From NCBI RefSeq assembly GCF_036088315.1, contig NZ_CP107996.1, positions 6,127,001 through 6,191,000 of the forward strand: a stretch of 64,000 nucleotides of DNA, written 5' to 3'. The notes under the pieces are model-generated. The model did no database searches. It worked only from the letters and a program-made list of their open reading frames with translations, and had not been told where the DNA came from. Source of the stretch: Streptomyces sp. NBC_00344 (GTDB lineage: Bacteria; Actinomycetota; Actinomycetes; Streptomycetales; Streptomycetaceae). The stretch's first letter is position 1; each line of letters starts with the position of its first letter. This document shows positions 52,742-60,668 of this stretch, piece by piece. Position numbers and translations under genes: made by a program.

Positions 52742-53473
52742 TCATGCGGGCTGCGTAGCTGCGGCGACGCGTTCGGCACGCAGTGCCTCGTACCACCGGT
52801 CGTCGGTCGGGGGCAGCGCGTTGACATCAAGCGCCAGCTTCAGCAGCAGGTCAGCGATCTGCGGGTTGCGGGCCAGCACCGGTCCGTGCATGTACGTGCC
52901 GAAGACGGTGTCGTTGTACGCGCCCTCGGTGCCGTCCCCGGTGCCGTTGCCCCGTCCGAGCGACACCCGCGCGAACGGGCGCGCGGTGGGTCCGAGATGG
53001 GTGATGCCCTGGTGGTTCTCGAAGCCGGTCAGCGGCGGCAGACCGAGGCGCTGGTCGATGTCGCCGTACACGTCGCCGACGCACCGGGCGCCCTCGCCGC
53101 GCGTGGAGACCACGTCGAGCAGACCGAGCCCTGGCTCGCGTTCACCGAGGTCGTTGATGAACTCGTGGCCGAGGATCTGGTAGCCGGCGCAGACCGAGAA
53201 GATGATCGCGCCGTTGGAGGCCGCACGGCTGAGACCGCCGTCGCGGCGCAGCCGCTCGGATGCGAGCCGCTGCGGGCGGTCCTCACCGCCGCCGATCAGG
53301 TAGATGTCGCCGGATGTCGGTACCGGCTGGTCGCTGCGTACGTCGATACGTGACACGTCGAGGCCGCGCTGACGGGCCCGGCGCTCCACGACCAGGGCAT
53401 TGCCCTGGTCGCCGTACGTGCTCAGCAGGTCCGGGTAGACCCACACCAGGCGCAGGCTGTTGTCGCTCATCAT
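52742..53473 (-). CDS. gatD: Lipid II isoglutaminyl synthase glutaminase subunit GatD
   Basis: A 243-residue class-I glutamine amidotransferase that supplies ammonia to MurT to amidate D-Glu of lipid II. IIFSVCAGYQILGHEFIN has the catalytic Cys, and TYMHGPVLARNPQIADLLL the His. YLIGGGEDRPQRLAS lies at the N-terminal side. Two adjacent ATGs (53473, 53470) follow GAGG. It lies just downstream of murT in the same operon. Confidence 0.92.
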   Translation of the reverse strand: MMSDNSLRLVWVYPDLLSTYGDQGNALVVERRARQRGLDVSRIDVRSDQPVPTSGDIYLIGGGEDRPQRLASERLRRDGGLSRAASNGAIIFSVCAGYQILGHEFINDLGEREPGLGLLDVVSTRGEGARCVGDVYGDIDQRLGLPPLTGFENHQGITHLGPTARPFARVSLGRGNGTGDGTEGAYNDTVFGTYMHGPVLARNPQIADLLLKLALDVNALPPTDDRWYEALRAERVAAATQPA

Positions 53474-53487
53474 GGTTTCCTCTGAGG

Positions 53488-54726
53488 TCAGTTGCCGACG
53501 CGCCGGCGCACGTCCTGGAACGCCGTGTAGTTGCCGATCAGTTCGATCCGGCCCTGCGGTGCGTACTGGATCGCTTCGTCCACGGTCTCGCACACCCGGA
53601 ACTGCTGATTGGCCACTTCGAGACGGACCGCGAGGTCCAGCTTCCGGTCGCCGATCACGAAAATCGGGTGCCCGGCGAGACGGGTGTAGTCGACGTCCCA
53701 CAGCCAGGAGGTGTCCGTGCCGTCGGCGCCGCGGGCGTTGACGGCCAGGATGACCGGGGTGGGCGGCGGGTCGATCAGGGAGAACGTCTCGAGCCAGCCC
53801 GCCGGGTTCTTGGCGAGCAGCAGACGCAGCTCGCGTCCCAGGTACGACACCACGTCGTACCGGCCGGCGACGGCCTGCACCGAGTACATCCGCTCGAGAG
53901 CGACCTGCGGGGGGACCCCGAAGGTGGCGGCGACGGCCGCGGACGTGGTCGCGTTGGCCTTGTTCGCCCGGCCGGGCAGCTGGAGATGGATCGGCCAGGC
54001 GGAGCCGTGCGGATCCAGCACATGGTCGCCGGACAGCGCCCAGCTGGGCGCGGGGCGGCGGAAACCGCAGTCGGCGCAGAACCATTCGTCGTTCGGCCAC
54101 TGGAGCACCCCGCCGCAGGAGGGGCACGACCAGGCGTCGTCCCGCCATTCCTGTCCCGCGGCCACCCACACCACGGTGGGGGACGAGGAAGCGGCCCAGA
54201 CGACCAGCGGGTCGTCGGCGTTGGCGATCACCACGGCCTTGGTGCCGGCCAGGCCCTCACGCCATTTCTCGGCCAGCATGCGGGTCTCGCCCGCCCGGTC
54301 GAGCTGGTCCCGGGAGAGATTCAGCAGGGCGATCGCCTTGGGCGTGGTGTCGCGCGCCACTCCGGCCAGATACTTCTCGTCGACCTCGATCACGCCGTAG
54401 CGCGCGTCGGATCCGCCCGCCAGCGCGGAGGTGATCCCCGCCGGCATGTTGGCGCCCAGGGCGTTCGAGACGACCGGTCCGCTGGCCCGCAGTGCCTCGG
54501 CGATCAGACGGGTCGTGGTGGTCTTGCCGTTCGTGGCCGACACCAGGATCACGTCCAGGTGCTGGGCCAGCCGCCCCAGCAGGTCGGGGTCGAGCCTCAG
54601 CGCGACCTTGCCGCCGATCACCGACCCGCTGCCGCGCCCCGCGGCGCGCGATACCGCTGCTGCGGCCTTGCCTGCCGTCACGGCCAGTTTGGCCCGCGGC
54701 GACAGCGGCTCCGTGTTGCCTGCCAT
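53488..54726 (-). CDS. murT: Lipid II isoglutaminyl synthase subunit MurT
   Basis: A 412-residue Mur-ligase-type subunit that, with GatD, converts the D-glutamate of lipid II to isoglutamine. VSATNGKTTTTRLIAEAL is the ATP motif. A zinc ribbon CPSCGG ... CADCG lies in the middle domain (about residues 195-225), as in MurT. A DUF1727 C-terminal domain follows (FSLIDPPPTPVILAVNARGA). ATG 54726 has GGAGG upstream. Its stop is 14 bases before gatD. Confidence 0.93.
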   Translation of the reverse strand: MAGNTEPLSPRAKLAVTAGKAAAAVSRAAGRGSGSVIGGKVALRLDPDLLGRLAQHLDVILVSATNGKTTTTRLIAEALRASGPVVSNALGANMPAGITSALAGGSDARYGVIEVDEKYLAGVARDTTPKAIALLNLSRDQLDRAGETRMLAEKWREGLAGTKAVVIANADDPLVVWAASSSPTVVWVAAGQEWRDDAWSCPSCGGVLQWPNDEWFCADCGFRRPAPSWALSGDHVLDPHGSAWPIHLQLPGRANKANATTSAAVAATFGVPPQVALERMYSVQAVAGRYDVVSYLGRELRLLLAKNPAGWLETFSLIDPPPTPVILAVNARGADGTDTSWLWDVDYTRLAGHPIFVIGDRKLDLAVRLEVANQQFRVCETVDEAIQYAPQGRIELIGNYTAFQDVRRRVGN

Positions 54727-54841
54727 CGTTCTGGATCCTCCTTGCATCGGCGCGGGGCTCAGCCTATCGAGATCCGGCTGCGTGCCCGACCTCGGCACCA
54801 CCGGGGACGGTACGGAACCGGTGGAACGTACGCTTGCGGCC

Positions 54842-55372
54842 ATGCGAAACCGCCTGATCCCCGGCAGTTCCGGACGTGTGCGGCCGATGAGCCGGTTCGG
54901 CGACCCGGTCCTGCACGCCCGTTGCGCGGACGTGGCCGAATTCGGCGCCCCGCTCGCGCGGCTCGTCGAGGACATGTTCGCGACGATGTACGCGGCCGAC
55001 GGCGTCGGTCTCGCCGCCAACCAGGTCGGCGCAGGCCTGCGGGTGTTCGTGTACGACTGCCCGGACGACGAAGAGGTCCGTCATGTGGGCCATCTGGTCA
55101 ATCCGCGCCTGGTCGAAGCTGACGGGGTCGTCGTGCGCGGGGCGGAGGGGTGCCTCTCGCTGCCGGGTGTCGAGGCGGGCACCCCGCGATTCGACCATGC
55201 GGTCGTGGAGGGTGTCTCGGTGACCGGCGAGCCGGTCAGAGTCGCCGGCACCGGTTTCTTCGCCCGTTGTCTGCAGCACGAGTGCGACCACCTGGAGGGC
55301 CTGGTATACACGGACCGGCTCTCCGCCCGCCGCCGGCGCAGGGCGCTGCGCAAGGCCGGACAGGGGTCGTAG
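54842..55372 (+). CDS. def: Peptide deformylase
   Basis: A 176-residue deformylase that removes the formyl group from nascent N-termini. All three motifs are present: GVGLAANQVGAGLR (GxGLAAxQ), EGCLSLPGVEA (Cys metal ligand) and CLQHECDHLEGLVY (HExDH). ATG 54842 is the preferred start; an internal ATG at 54887 is possible. It is divergent from murT, about 115 bases away. It is likely one of two or more deformylases in the genome. Confidence 0.94.
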   Translation: MRNRLIPGSSGRVRPMSRFGDPVLHARCADVAEFGAPLARLVEDMFATMYAADGVGLAANQVGAGLRVFVYDCPDDEEVRHVGHLVNPRLVEADGVVVRGAEGCLSLPGVEAGTPRFDHAVVEGVSVTGEPVRVAGTGFFARCLQHECDHLEGLVYTDRLSARRRRRALRKAGQGS

Positions 55373-55389
55373 GCAGACTCGGGGCGCGC

Positions 55390-56034
55390 TCAGAAGCCCG
55401 GGCCGCCCGCGCGGTCGGCCGACCCGGCCAGCCTGCCCCACAGCAGATCGGCGAGGCTGCTGACCAACTGGGCGCGGGAGCAGGGGCGTTCGCCCAGCCA
55501 CCAGTCACCGGCCGCGTGCATCATGCCGACGATCCCATGGCCCCAGACCCGGGCGAGCTGATCGCTGTCCGGCCCGAGGTCGACCCGTTCGGCGATCACC
55601 TTGGCGAGCTCCTCGCCGAGCCTGCGCAGCAGTGGTGCCGAGTGCAGCCCCACGTCGAAGGGCTGCTCGGGCTGCTGGGCGTCGTCGGCCGGGTGCATCA
55701 GGAACCGGTAGACCTGGGGGCGGGCCTCGATGGCCGCGAGATAGGTGTCGAGGGTCGCCTCGACCCGCTCACGCCGGTCGGCGGGGGCGTCCAGGGCTGC
55801 CCGCAGCGCGTCGAGCAGCGCGTCGGTGTGGCGCTTGGCGAGGGCCCGGTAGAGACCGCCCTTGTCGCCGAAGTGCCGGTAGAGGATGGGCTTGGTGATG
55901 CCGGCCTCGGCGGCGATGGCGTTCATCGAGGCCTGCGGTCCGTCCCGGAGCACGACACGGTCGGCGGCCTCCAGCAGTTCTCTGCGTCGTCGTCGTGCCG
56001 CCGACTGCTGATCTGTGGCTTGTGTGGTCCCCAT
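55390..56034 (-). CDS. TetR family regulator (likely represses the acyl-CoA dehydrogenase)
   Basis: A 214-residue TetR regulator. The HTH is RRELLEAADRVVLRDGPQAS, MNAIAAEAGITKPILYRHFG. The C-terminal ligand domain starts about residue 60 and includes PLLRRLGEELAKVIAERV. It is divergent from an acyl-CoA dehydrogenase, and the 174-base gap holds repeated GTTAC/GTAAC sites. It probably represses that gene in response to an acyl-CoA. Confidence 0.9.
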   Translation of the reverse strand: MGTTQATDQQSAARRRRRELLEAADRVVLRDGPQASMNAIAAEAGITKPILYRHFGDKGGLYRALAKRHTDALLDALRAALDAPADRRERVEATLDTYLAAIEARPQVYRFLMHPADDAQQPEQPFDVGLHSAPLLRRLGEELAKVIAERVDLGPDSDQLARVWGHGIVGMMHAAGDWWLGERPCSRAQLVSSLADLLWGRLAGSADRAGGPGF

Positions 56035-56132
56035 GGTGCCTCTCCCCGCCCGTACGATTCGTTACCCCCCTCCGCGAAACGTAACACCCTGTTCGATACC
56101 GGTGCTGTCGGAGGTTCGTGTGGTTGACAGGG

Positions 56133-56170
56133 CTACTTGCGAGTAACAGACTGAAGTTACCGCAAGTAAC
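56133..56170. promoter_or_regulatory. Paired GTTAC/GTAAC operator sites of the TetR/ACAD divergon
   Basis: GTTACCGCAAGTAAC (56156-56170) has perfect five-base arms. A closely related TACTTGCGAGTAAC (near 56134-56147) lies just upstream in the opposite orientation. A third GTTAC...GTAAC pair (56061-56085) sits nearer the TetR gene. They are likely sites for the divergent TetR protein. Confidence 0.6.
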
Positions 56171-56208
56171 ATGCCCATGGAACGAATGAACGCAGTGCTG
56201 GAGGGGAC

Positions 56209-57438
56209 ATGGCCGAGTTCACGCTCGAGCTCAACGACGACCAGAAGCAGGTCCGCGACTGGATCCACGGGTTCGCAGCGGATGTCATCCGCCCCGCCGC
56301 CGCCGAATGGGACGAGCGTGAGGAGACGCCCTGGCCGGTGATCCAGGAGGCAGCCAAGGTCGGCATCTACTCACTCGACTTCTACGCCCAGCAGTTCTTC
56401 GACCCGACGGGTCTCGGCATTCCGATGGCCATGGAGGAGCTGTTCTGGGGCGACGCCGGTATCGCCCTGTCGATCGTGGGCACCGGGCTTGCCGCGGTCG
56501 GTGTGCTCTCCAACGGCACCGAGGAGCAGATCGGCACCTGGATCCCGCAGATGTACGGCGACCCGGACGACGTCAAGCTCGCCGCCTTCTGCTCGTCGGA
56601 GCCCGACGCCGGATCCGATGTCGCCGCGATGCGCACCCGCGCCGTGTACGACGGGGCCAAGGACGAGTGGGTGCTCAACGGCACCAAGACCTGGGCGACC
56701 AACGGCGGCATCGCCAACGTCCACGTCGTGGTGGCCGTGGTCGACCCGGAGCTGGGGTCGAAGGGGCACGCGTCCTTCATCGTCCCGCCGCACACGGCCG
56801 GCCTCACGCAGGGCCAGAAGTTCAAGAAGCACGGCATCCGCGCCTCGCACACGGCCGAGGTGGTCCTCGAGGACGTCCGGATTCCGGGCGCCTGTCTGCT
56901 CGGCGGCAAGGAGAAGCTCGACGAACGGCTGGCCCGTGCGCGCGAGCGAGCCGCTCAGGGTGGCGGCGAGCGGGTGAAGAACGCCGCCATGGCCACCTTC
57001 GAGGCCTCGCGCCCGGCGGTCGGTGCCATGGCGGTGGGCACCGCACGTGCGGCCTACGAAGTCGCTCTCGACTACGCGAAGACCCGCAGCCAGTTCGGCC
57101 GCCCGATCATCGACAACCAGGGGGTGGCCTTCCAGCTCGCCGATATGCGTACCCAAATCGACGCCGCGCGGCTGCTGGTCTGGCGCGCATCCTGGATGGC
57201 GACCACGGGCAAGCAGTTCACGTCGGCCGAGGGCTCGATGTCCAAGCTGTACGCGAGTGAGACGGCCAAGAAGGTCACGGCCCAGGCCATCCAGATCCTC
57301 GGCGGCAATGGCTACACCCGCGAGTACCCGGTGGAGCGCATGCACCGCGATGCCGCGATCTACACCATCTTCGAGGGCACCAGCGAGATCCAGCGCCTGG
57401 TGATCGCCCGGACGCTGTCGGGCATGCCTATCCGCTAG
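56209..57438 (+). CDS. Acyl-CoA dehydrogenase
   Basis: A 409-residue FAD enzyme that oxidises acyl-CoA to enoyl-CoA in beta-oxidation. The catalytic Glu lies in [40 protein letters not shown] and [14 protein letters not shown] bind FAD and substrate, and [20 protein letters not shown] is the C-terminal signature. GGAGGGG lies five bases upstream of ATG 56209. It is divergent from a TetR gene with paired operators. Confidence 0.94.
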   Translation: MAEFTLELNDDQKQVRDWIHGFAADVIRPAAAEWDEREETPWPVIQEAAKVGIYSLDFYAQQFFDPTGLGIPMAMEELFWGDAGIALSIVGTGLAAVGVLSNGTEEQIGTWIPQMYGDPDDVKLAAFCSSEPDAGSDVAAMRTRAVYDGAKDEWVLNGTKTWATNGGIANVHVVVAVVDPELGSKGHASFIVPPHTAGLTQGQKFKKHGIRASHTAEVVLEDVRIPGACLLGGKEKLDERLARARERAAQGGGERVKNAAMATFEASRPAVGAMAVGTARAAYEVALDYAKTRSQFGRPIIDNQGVAFQLADMRTQIDAARLLVWRASWMATTGKQFTSAEGSMSKLYASETAKKVTAQAIQILGGNGYTREYPVERMHRDAAIYTIFEGTSEIQRLVIARTLSGMPIR

Positions 57439-57447
57439 GGCCGTTAC

Positions 57448-57476
57448 GGGCAGTGTTCGCCCGGCGAACACTGCCC
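57448..57476 (+). terminator. Terminator after the acyl-CoA dehydrogenase gene
   Basis: GGGCAGTGTTCGCC (57448-57461) and GGCGAACACTGCCC (57463-57476) form a perfect 14-base inverted repeat with one central base, which leaves a loop of a few unpaired bases. It lies ten bases after the stop. Confidence 0.85.
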
Positions 57477-57550
57477 GCCACGGCACAGGCACCGCCCCGG
57501 GGCCGCCGGGCGGGCTCTCGGCCTGGCCGGGGTCCCGGTTCCGGTCGGCC

Positions 57551-58039
57551 TCAGGCGGGAAGCTGGGCCTCGATCGCCGCGACGACCTCCGGGTCCTCCG
57601 GCTCGGTACGGGGACGGATCCGGGCAACCGGCTCACCGGCCGGGGAGATGAGGAACTTCTCGAAGTTCCACTGGACGTCACCGGCAGCGCCCTCGGCGTC
57701 CGCGAGCTTGGTGAGCTCGGTGTAGAGCGGGTGGCGGTCGTCGCCGTTCACATCAAGCTTCTCCAGGAGCGGGAAGCTGACCCCGTACGTCGTCGAGCAG
57801 AAGGTTTGGATTTCTTCCGCGCTGCCCGGCTCCTGACCCGCGAACTGGTTGCAGGGCACCCCGAGGACCGTGAAGCCCCGGTCCCCGTATTCCTTCTGCA
57901 GCCGCTCCAGGCCCGCGTACTGCGGAGTGAGTCCGCACTTGGAGGCGACGTTCACCAGCAGGACCGATTTCCCGGCGAAGGCCCCCAGCGTGGTCGGCTC
58001 TCCGGTGAGGGTGCGGAGCGAGATGTCGTGCAGTGTCAT
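57551..58039 (-). CDS. Glutathione peroxidase-like thiol peroxidase
   Basis: A 162-residue glutathione peroxidase-family protein with Cys in place of selenocysteine. NVASKCGLTPQYAGLERLQK carries the peroxidatic Cys near residue 35. VLGVPCNQFAGQEPGSAEEI has the Gln and the second Cys-bearing region, and WNFEKFLISPAGE the Trp-Asn. In streptomycetes, which lack glutathione, it probably uses thioredoxin. ATG 58039 is well placed. Confidence 0.93.
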   Translation of the reverse strand: MTLHDISLRTLTGEPTTLGAFAGKSVLLVNVASKCGLTPQYAGLERLQKEYGDRGFTVLGVPCNQFAGQEPGSAEEIQTFCSTTYGVSFPLLEKLDVNGDDRHPLYTELTKLADAEGAAGDVQWNFEKFLISPAGEPVARIRPRTEPEDPEVVAAIEAQLPA

Positions 58040-58173
58040 CGGAAGTCTCCTCGATAGCGTGGCGTCGCTGTTCATTGTGACGCCCGCTGGTGCGCCGGCC
58101 CCGGACGGGGCCCGCCGCGCCCGGTCGTCCCGGAGCGGCGGTCGCCCCTCGGCGGACGGCCCGGCGGCGCCGG

Positions 58174-59517
58174 TCACGGTGCGGGAGCTGCGGGCGAAGC
58201 CGCCACGGCGCCCGGTGCGGGAGCCAGCCGGAGAGTGACGGCGTAGGAGACCACGACCGAGACGATCACCAGCGGCATGACGGTGAGGCCCACGGACCCC
58301 AGCAGCAGGGTGGCCAGCAGCACCGAGGTCATCGGGAGTTTCAGCATGGCCACGCACATGGCCCCGATGCCCATGGCGAAACCCGCCGGCAGATCGAGCC
58401 CGGGCAGCTGGGACAGTGCCATGCCGCCCGCCGCTCCCACGAACATCGCCGGAAAGATGGGACCGCCCCGGAAACTGCTCAACGACGCGCAGTACGCGAG
58501 TGTTTTGCAGGCCAGGAGCGCCAGAAGGGTGCCGGTCGAGTTCCCGGTGCTGCCGGCGAGCAGCGGCCCCAGCGCGTCCTGCCCCGAGTAGAGCACCTGG
58601 GACGCGCCCTTGCCCGTACTCTCGGCGTACACCAGCGCGAGGACCCCGACGATGAGACCCATCAGCACGGTGGGCAGCACCGTCCGGCGATCGGTCCGCG
58701 CCTGGAGGAACAGGGACAGCCGGTTGATTCCCGAGCCCGCCAGGGCCGCCGCCAGGCCGAGGGCGACCGCCCAGCCGAACTCGGCGACGGTGGGCCGGCC
58801 GGCGTGCGGCACCTGGTGAAGCGTCAGGGAGTACGTACCCAGTCCGCTCCAGGAGCCCAGGCCGGTGAAGAGCAGTGCCCCGATGCCGGCGGCGAGCAGC
58901 CCCGGCACCAGGACCAGACCGAGCGTCATCCCGGCGAGGCCGGAGGCCTCCATCAGCAGGAACGCGCCGAGCAGCGGGGACCCCAGCAGGGCGCTGACGG
59001 CGGCGAAGCTTCCCGCGGCTGCGACCAGAGCGGTCGCGCGCGGCTCGATGTCCGGCTTGACCAGCCGCGCCGCGCACACGGCGAGACCGCCGCCGAGTGC
59101 GATGAGCGGCGCCTCGGGACCCAGGACCGCGCCGAGGCCGAGGCAGGCCAGCGCGGCGATCGCGATACCGGGGAGGTCCGATGCCGGCGGCGGGCCGGTG
59201 AGCGCCATTCCCTCGGCCGGCCGGTGGCCGCCCTCTCCAGGTAAGCGACGGATGGCCAGCCCCGTCAGCAGGCCGGCCACGGCGAGCAACGGCACCGGCC
59301 ACCATGTCGGTGTGCCGTCGAAGCCGAGTGCCGCGGGCAGATCCTTGTACGTCAGCGACTGGAGTTCGTGCACGAGGGCCAGGAAGCCGAACGCCGTCGC
59401 CGAGATGGGAACTCCGAGGATCGCCACCATGATCAGGAGCGCCGTGTAGCCACGGGTGCGCACCACGGCGACGGGGTCCGGCGGCTCTGTGGATACTCCG
59501 ACCTGCTCGGCCGTCAT
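58174..59517 (-). CDS. ClC-family chloride channel/transporter
   Basis: A 447-residue membrane protein with about twelve hydrophobic segments and ClC motifs. GAVLGPEAPLIALGGGLAVC is the G-x-E-G-P-type filter, and SLSSFRGGPIFPAMFVGAAG the G-x-F-x-P-type motif, with SALLGSPLLGAFLLME in the middle. It may act as a chloride or fluoride channel or H+/Cl- exchanger; fluoride-specific CLCs are possible but not evident. ATG 59517 follows GAGGGG by about nine bases. Confidence 0.88.
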   Translation of the reverse strand: MTAEQVGVSTEPPDPVAVVRTRGYTALLIMVAILGVPISATAFGFLALVHELQSLTYKDLPAALGFDGTPTWWPVPLLAVAGLLTGLAIRRLPGEGGHRPAEGMALTGPPPASDLPGIAIAALACLGLGAVLGPEAPLIALGGGLAVCAARLVKPDIEPRATALVAAAGSFAAVSALLGSPLLGAFLLMEASGLAGMTLGLVLVPGLLAAGIGALLFTGLGSWSGLGTYSLTLHQVPHAGRPTVAEFGWAVALGLAAALAGSGINRLSLFLQARTDRRTVLPTVLMGLIVGVLALVYAESTGKGASQVLYSGQDALGPLLAGSTGNSTGTLLALLACKTLAYCASLSSFRGGPIFPAMFVGAAGGMALSQLPGLDLPAGFAMGIGAMCVAMLKLPMTSVLLATLLLGSVGLTVMPLVIVSVVVSYAVTLRLAPAPGAVAASPAAPAP

Positions 59518-59740
59518 GTTCGTGGTCCCCTCGCCGTCGGGACCCGGCCGGAATGTCCCACTTCGCCGGGTTCTCACGGTCATACCACGATGCCGCACCA
59601 CAGCCCTGATACACCCGCTGCCGGGACGGCTCGCAAGGAGCGGGACCGGCCACCCCGGCTACCGCCGGCGCAGGCAGGCGTCCCGGCGCCGCGCGCCGGG
59701 TGGGGACTCGCCGCAGGACACCGCCGAACCCGCGGGTGTG

Positions 59741-60613
59741 TCAGCCGCCGAGGCGGCGGAAGAGCCCCTCCTGCACCACGGACACCAGCAACTGCCCCGC
59801 GCGATCGTAGATCCGGCCGCGTGCCAGGCCGCGGCCGCCCGTCGCGACGGGGGACTCCTGGTCGTAGAGGAACCATTCGTCCGTGCGGAACGGGCGGTGG
59901 AACCACATGGCGTGATCCAGTGAAGCCATGTCGAATCCGCGCGGCCCCCAGAGCGGCTCGACAGGGATCCGGACGGCGTCCAGGAGTGTCATGTCGCTGG
60001 CGTAGGTGAGCGCGCAGGTATGGATGAGCGGGTCGTCGCCGAGCGGCCCGACCGCCCGCATCCACACCGCGCTGCGCGGGTCCGCTCCCTTGACCTCTTC
60101 GGTGGTCCAGCGCAGCCGGTCCACGTAACGGATGTCGAAGGGCTGCCGCCGGGCCATCCGCTGCAGCGCCTCCGGCATGGTGCCCAGGTGCTCGCGGATC
60201 TCCTCGGTCACCGTCGGCAGCGTCTCCGGATCCGGCACGTCGCGGGACGGCGCCAGCTGGTGCTCGAAGCTGGCCTCCTCCGGCAGGTGGAAGGACGCCG
60301 TGAGATTGAAGATGGTGCGGCCCTGCTGGACCGCGGAGACCCGCCGGGTGGTGAAGGAGCGTCCGTCCCTGACCCGCTCGACCTGGTAGACGATCGGCAC
60401 ACCGGGCCGTCCGGGGCGCAGGAAGTACGCATGCAGCGAGTGGACCGGCCGCTCCCTGTCGGTCGTACGGCCGGCGGCGACCAGGGCCTGGCCGGCGACC
60501 TGCCCGCCGAAGACCCTCTGCAGGGACTCCTGGGGGCTGCGGCCGCGGAAGATATCGACCTCGATCTGCTCCAGATCGAGCAGATCGATGAGCCGTTCGG
60601 CAGGGTTCGTCAT
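59741..60613 (-). CDS. tesB: Acyl-CoA thioesterase II (TesB)
   Basis: A 290-residue double-hotdog thioesterase that hydrolyses medium/long-chain acyl-CoA. RVFGGQVAGQALVAAGRT, LHAYFLRPGRPGVPIVYQVE and LDHAMWFHRPFRTDEWFLYD (with the catalytic Asp) are TesB hallmarks. It ends QEGLFRRL, the usual C-terminus. ATG 60613 follows GGAG by eight bases. It lies downstream of the helicase gene on the minus strand. Confidence 0.94.
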   Translation of the reverse strand: MTNPAERLIDLLDLEQIEVDIFRGRSPQESLQRVFGGQVAGQALVAAGRTTDRERPVHSLHAYFLRPGRPGVPIVYQVERVRDGRSFTTRRVSAVQQGRTIFNLTASFHLPEEASFEHQLAPSRDVPDPETLPTVTEEIREHLGTMPEALQRMARRQPFDIRYVDRLRWTTEEVKGADPRSAVWMRAVGPLGDDPLIHTCALTYASDMTLLDAVRIPVEPLWGPRGFDMASLDHAMWFHRPFRTDEWFLYDQESPVATGGRGLARGRIYDRAGQLLVSVVQEGLFRRLGG

Positions 60614-60668
60614 GCGGTGCTCTCCCGGTTCACGGCGGGGTTGTCGCGGTTCTCGGCGGTCACGGTGC

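Noticed and set aside
51534..53183. A 549-codon plus-strand frame opposite pfkA and gatD
   Set aside because: It is antisense shadow; pfkA and gatD on the minus strand have complete motifs and ribosome sites.
57448..57476. GTTC...GAAC repeat as a LexA box
   Set aside because: The orientation is inverted (GTTC first), it lies after a stop codon, and it forms a perfect hairpin, so it is a terminator.
57551..59653. A 700-codon minus-strand frame over the peroxidase and ClC genes
   Set aside because: Only its last 162 codons are the peroxidase; the rest is antisense or off-frame shadow of the ClC gene.
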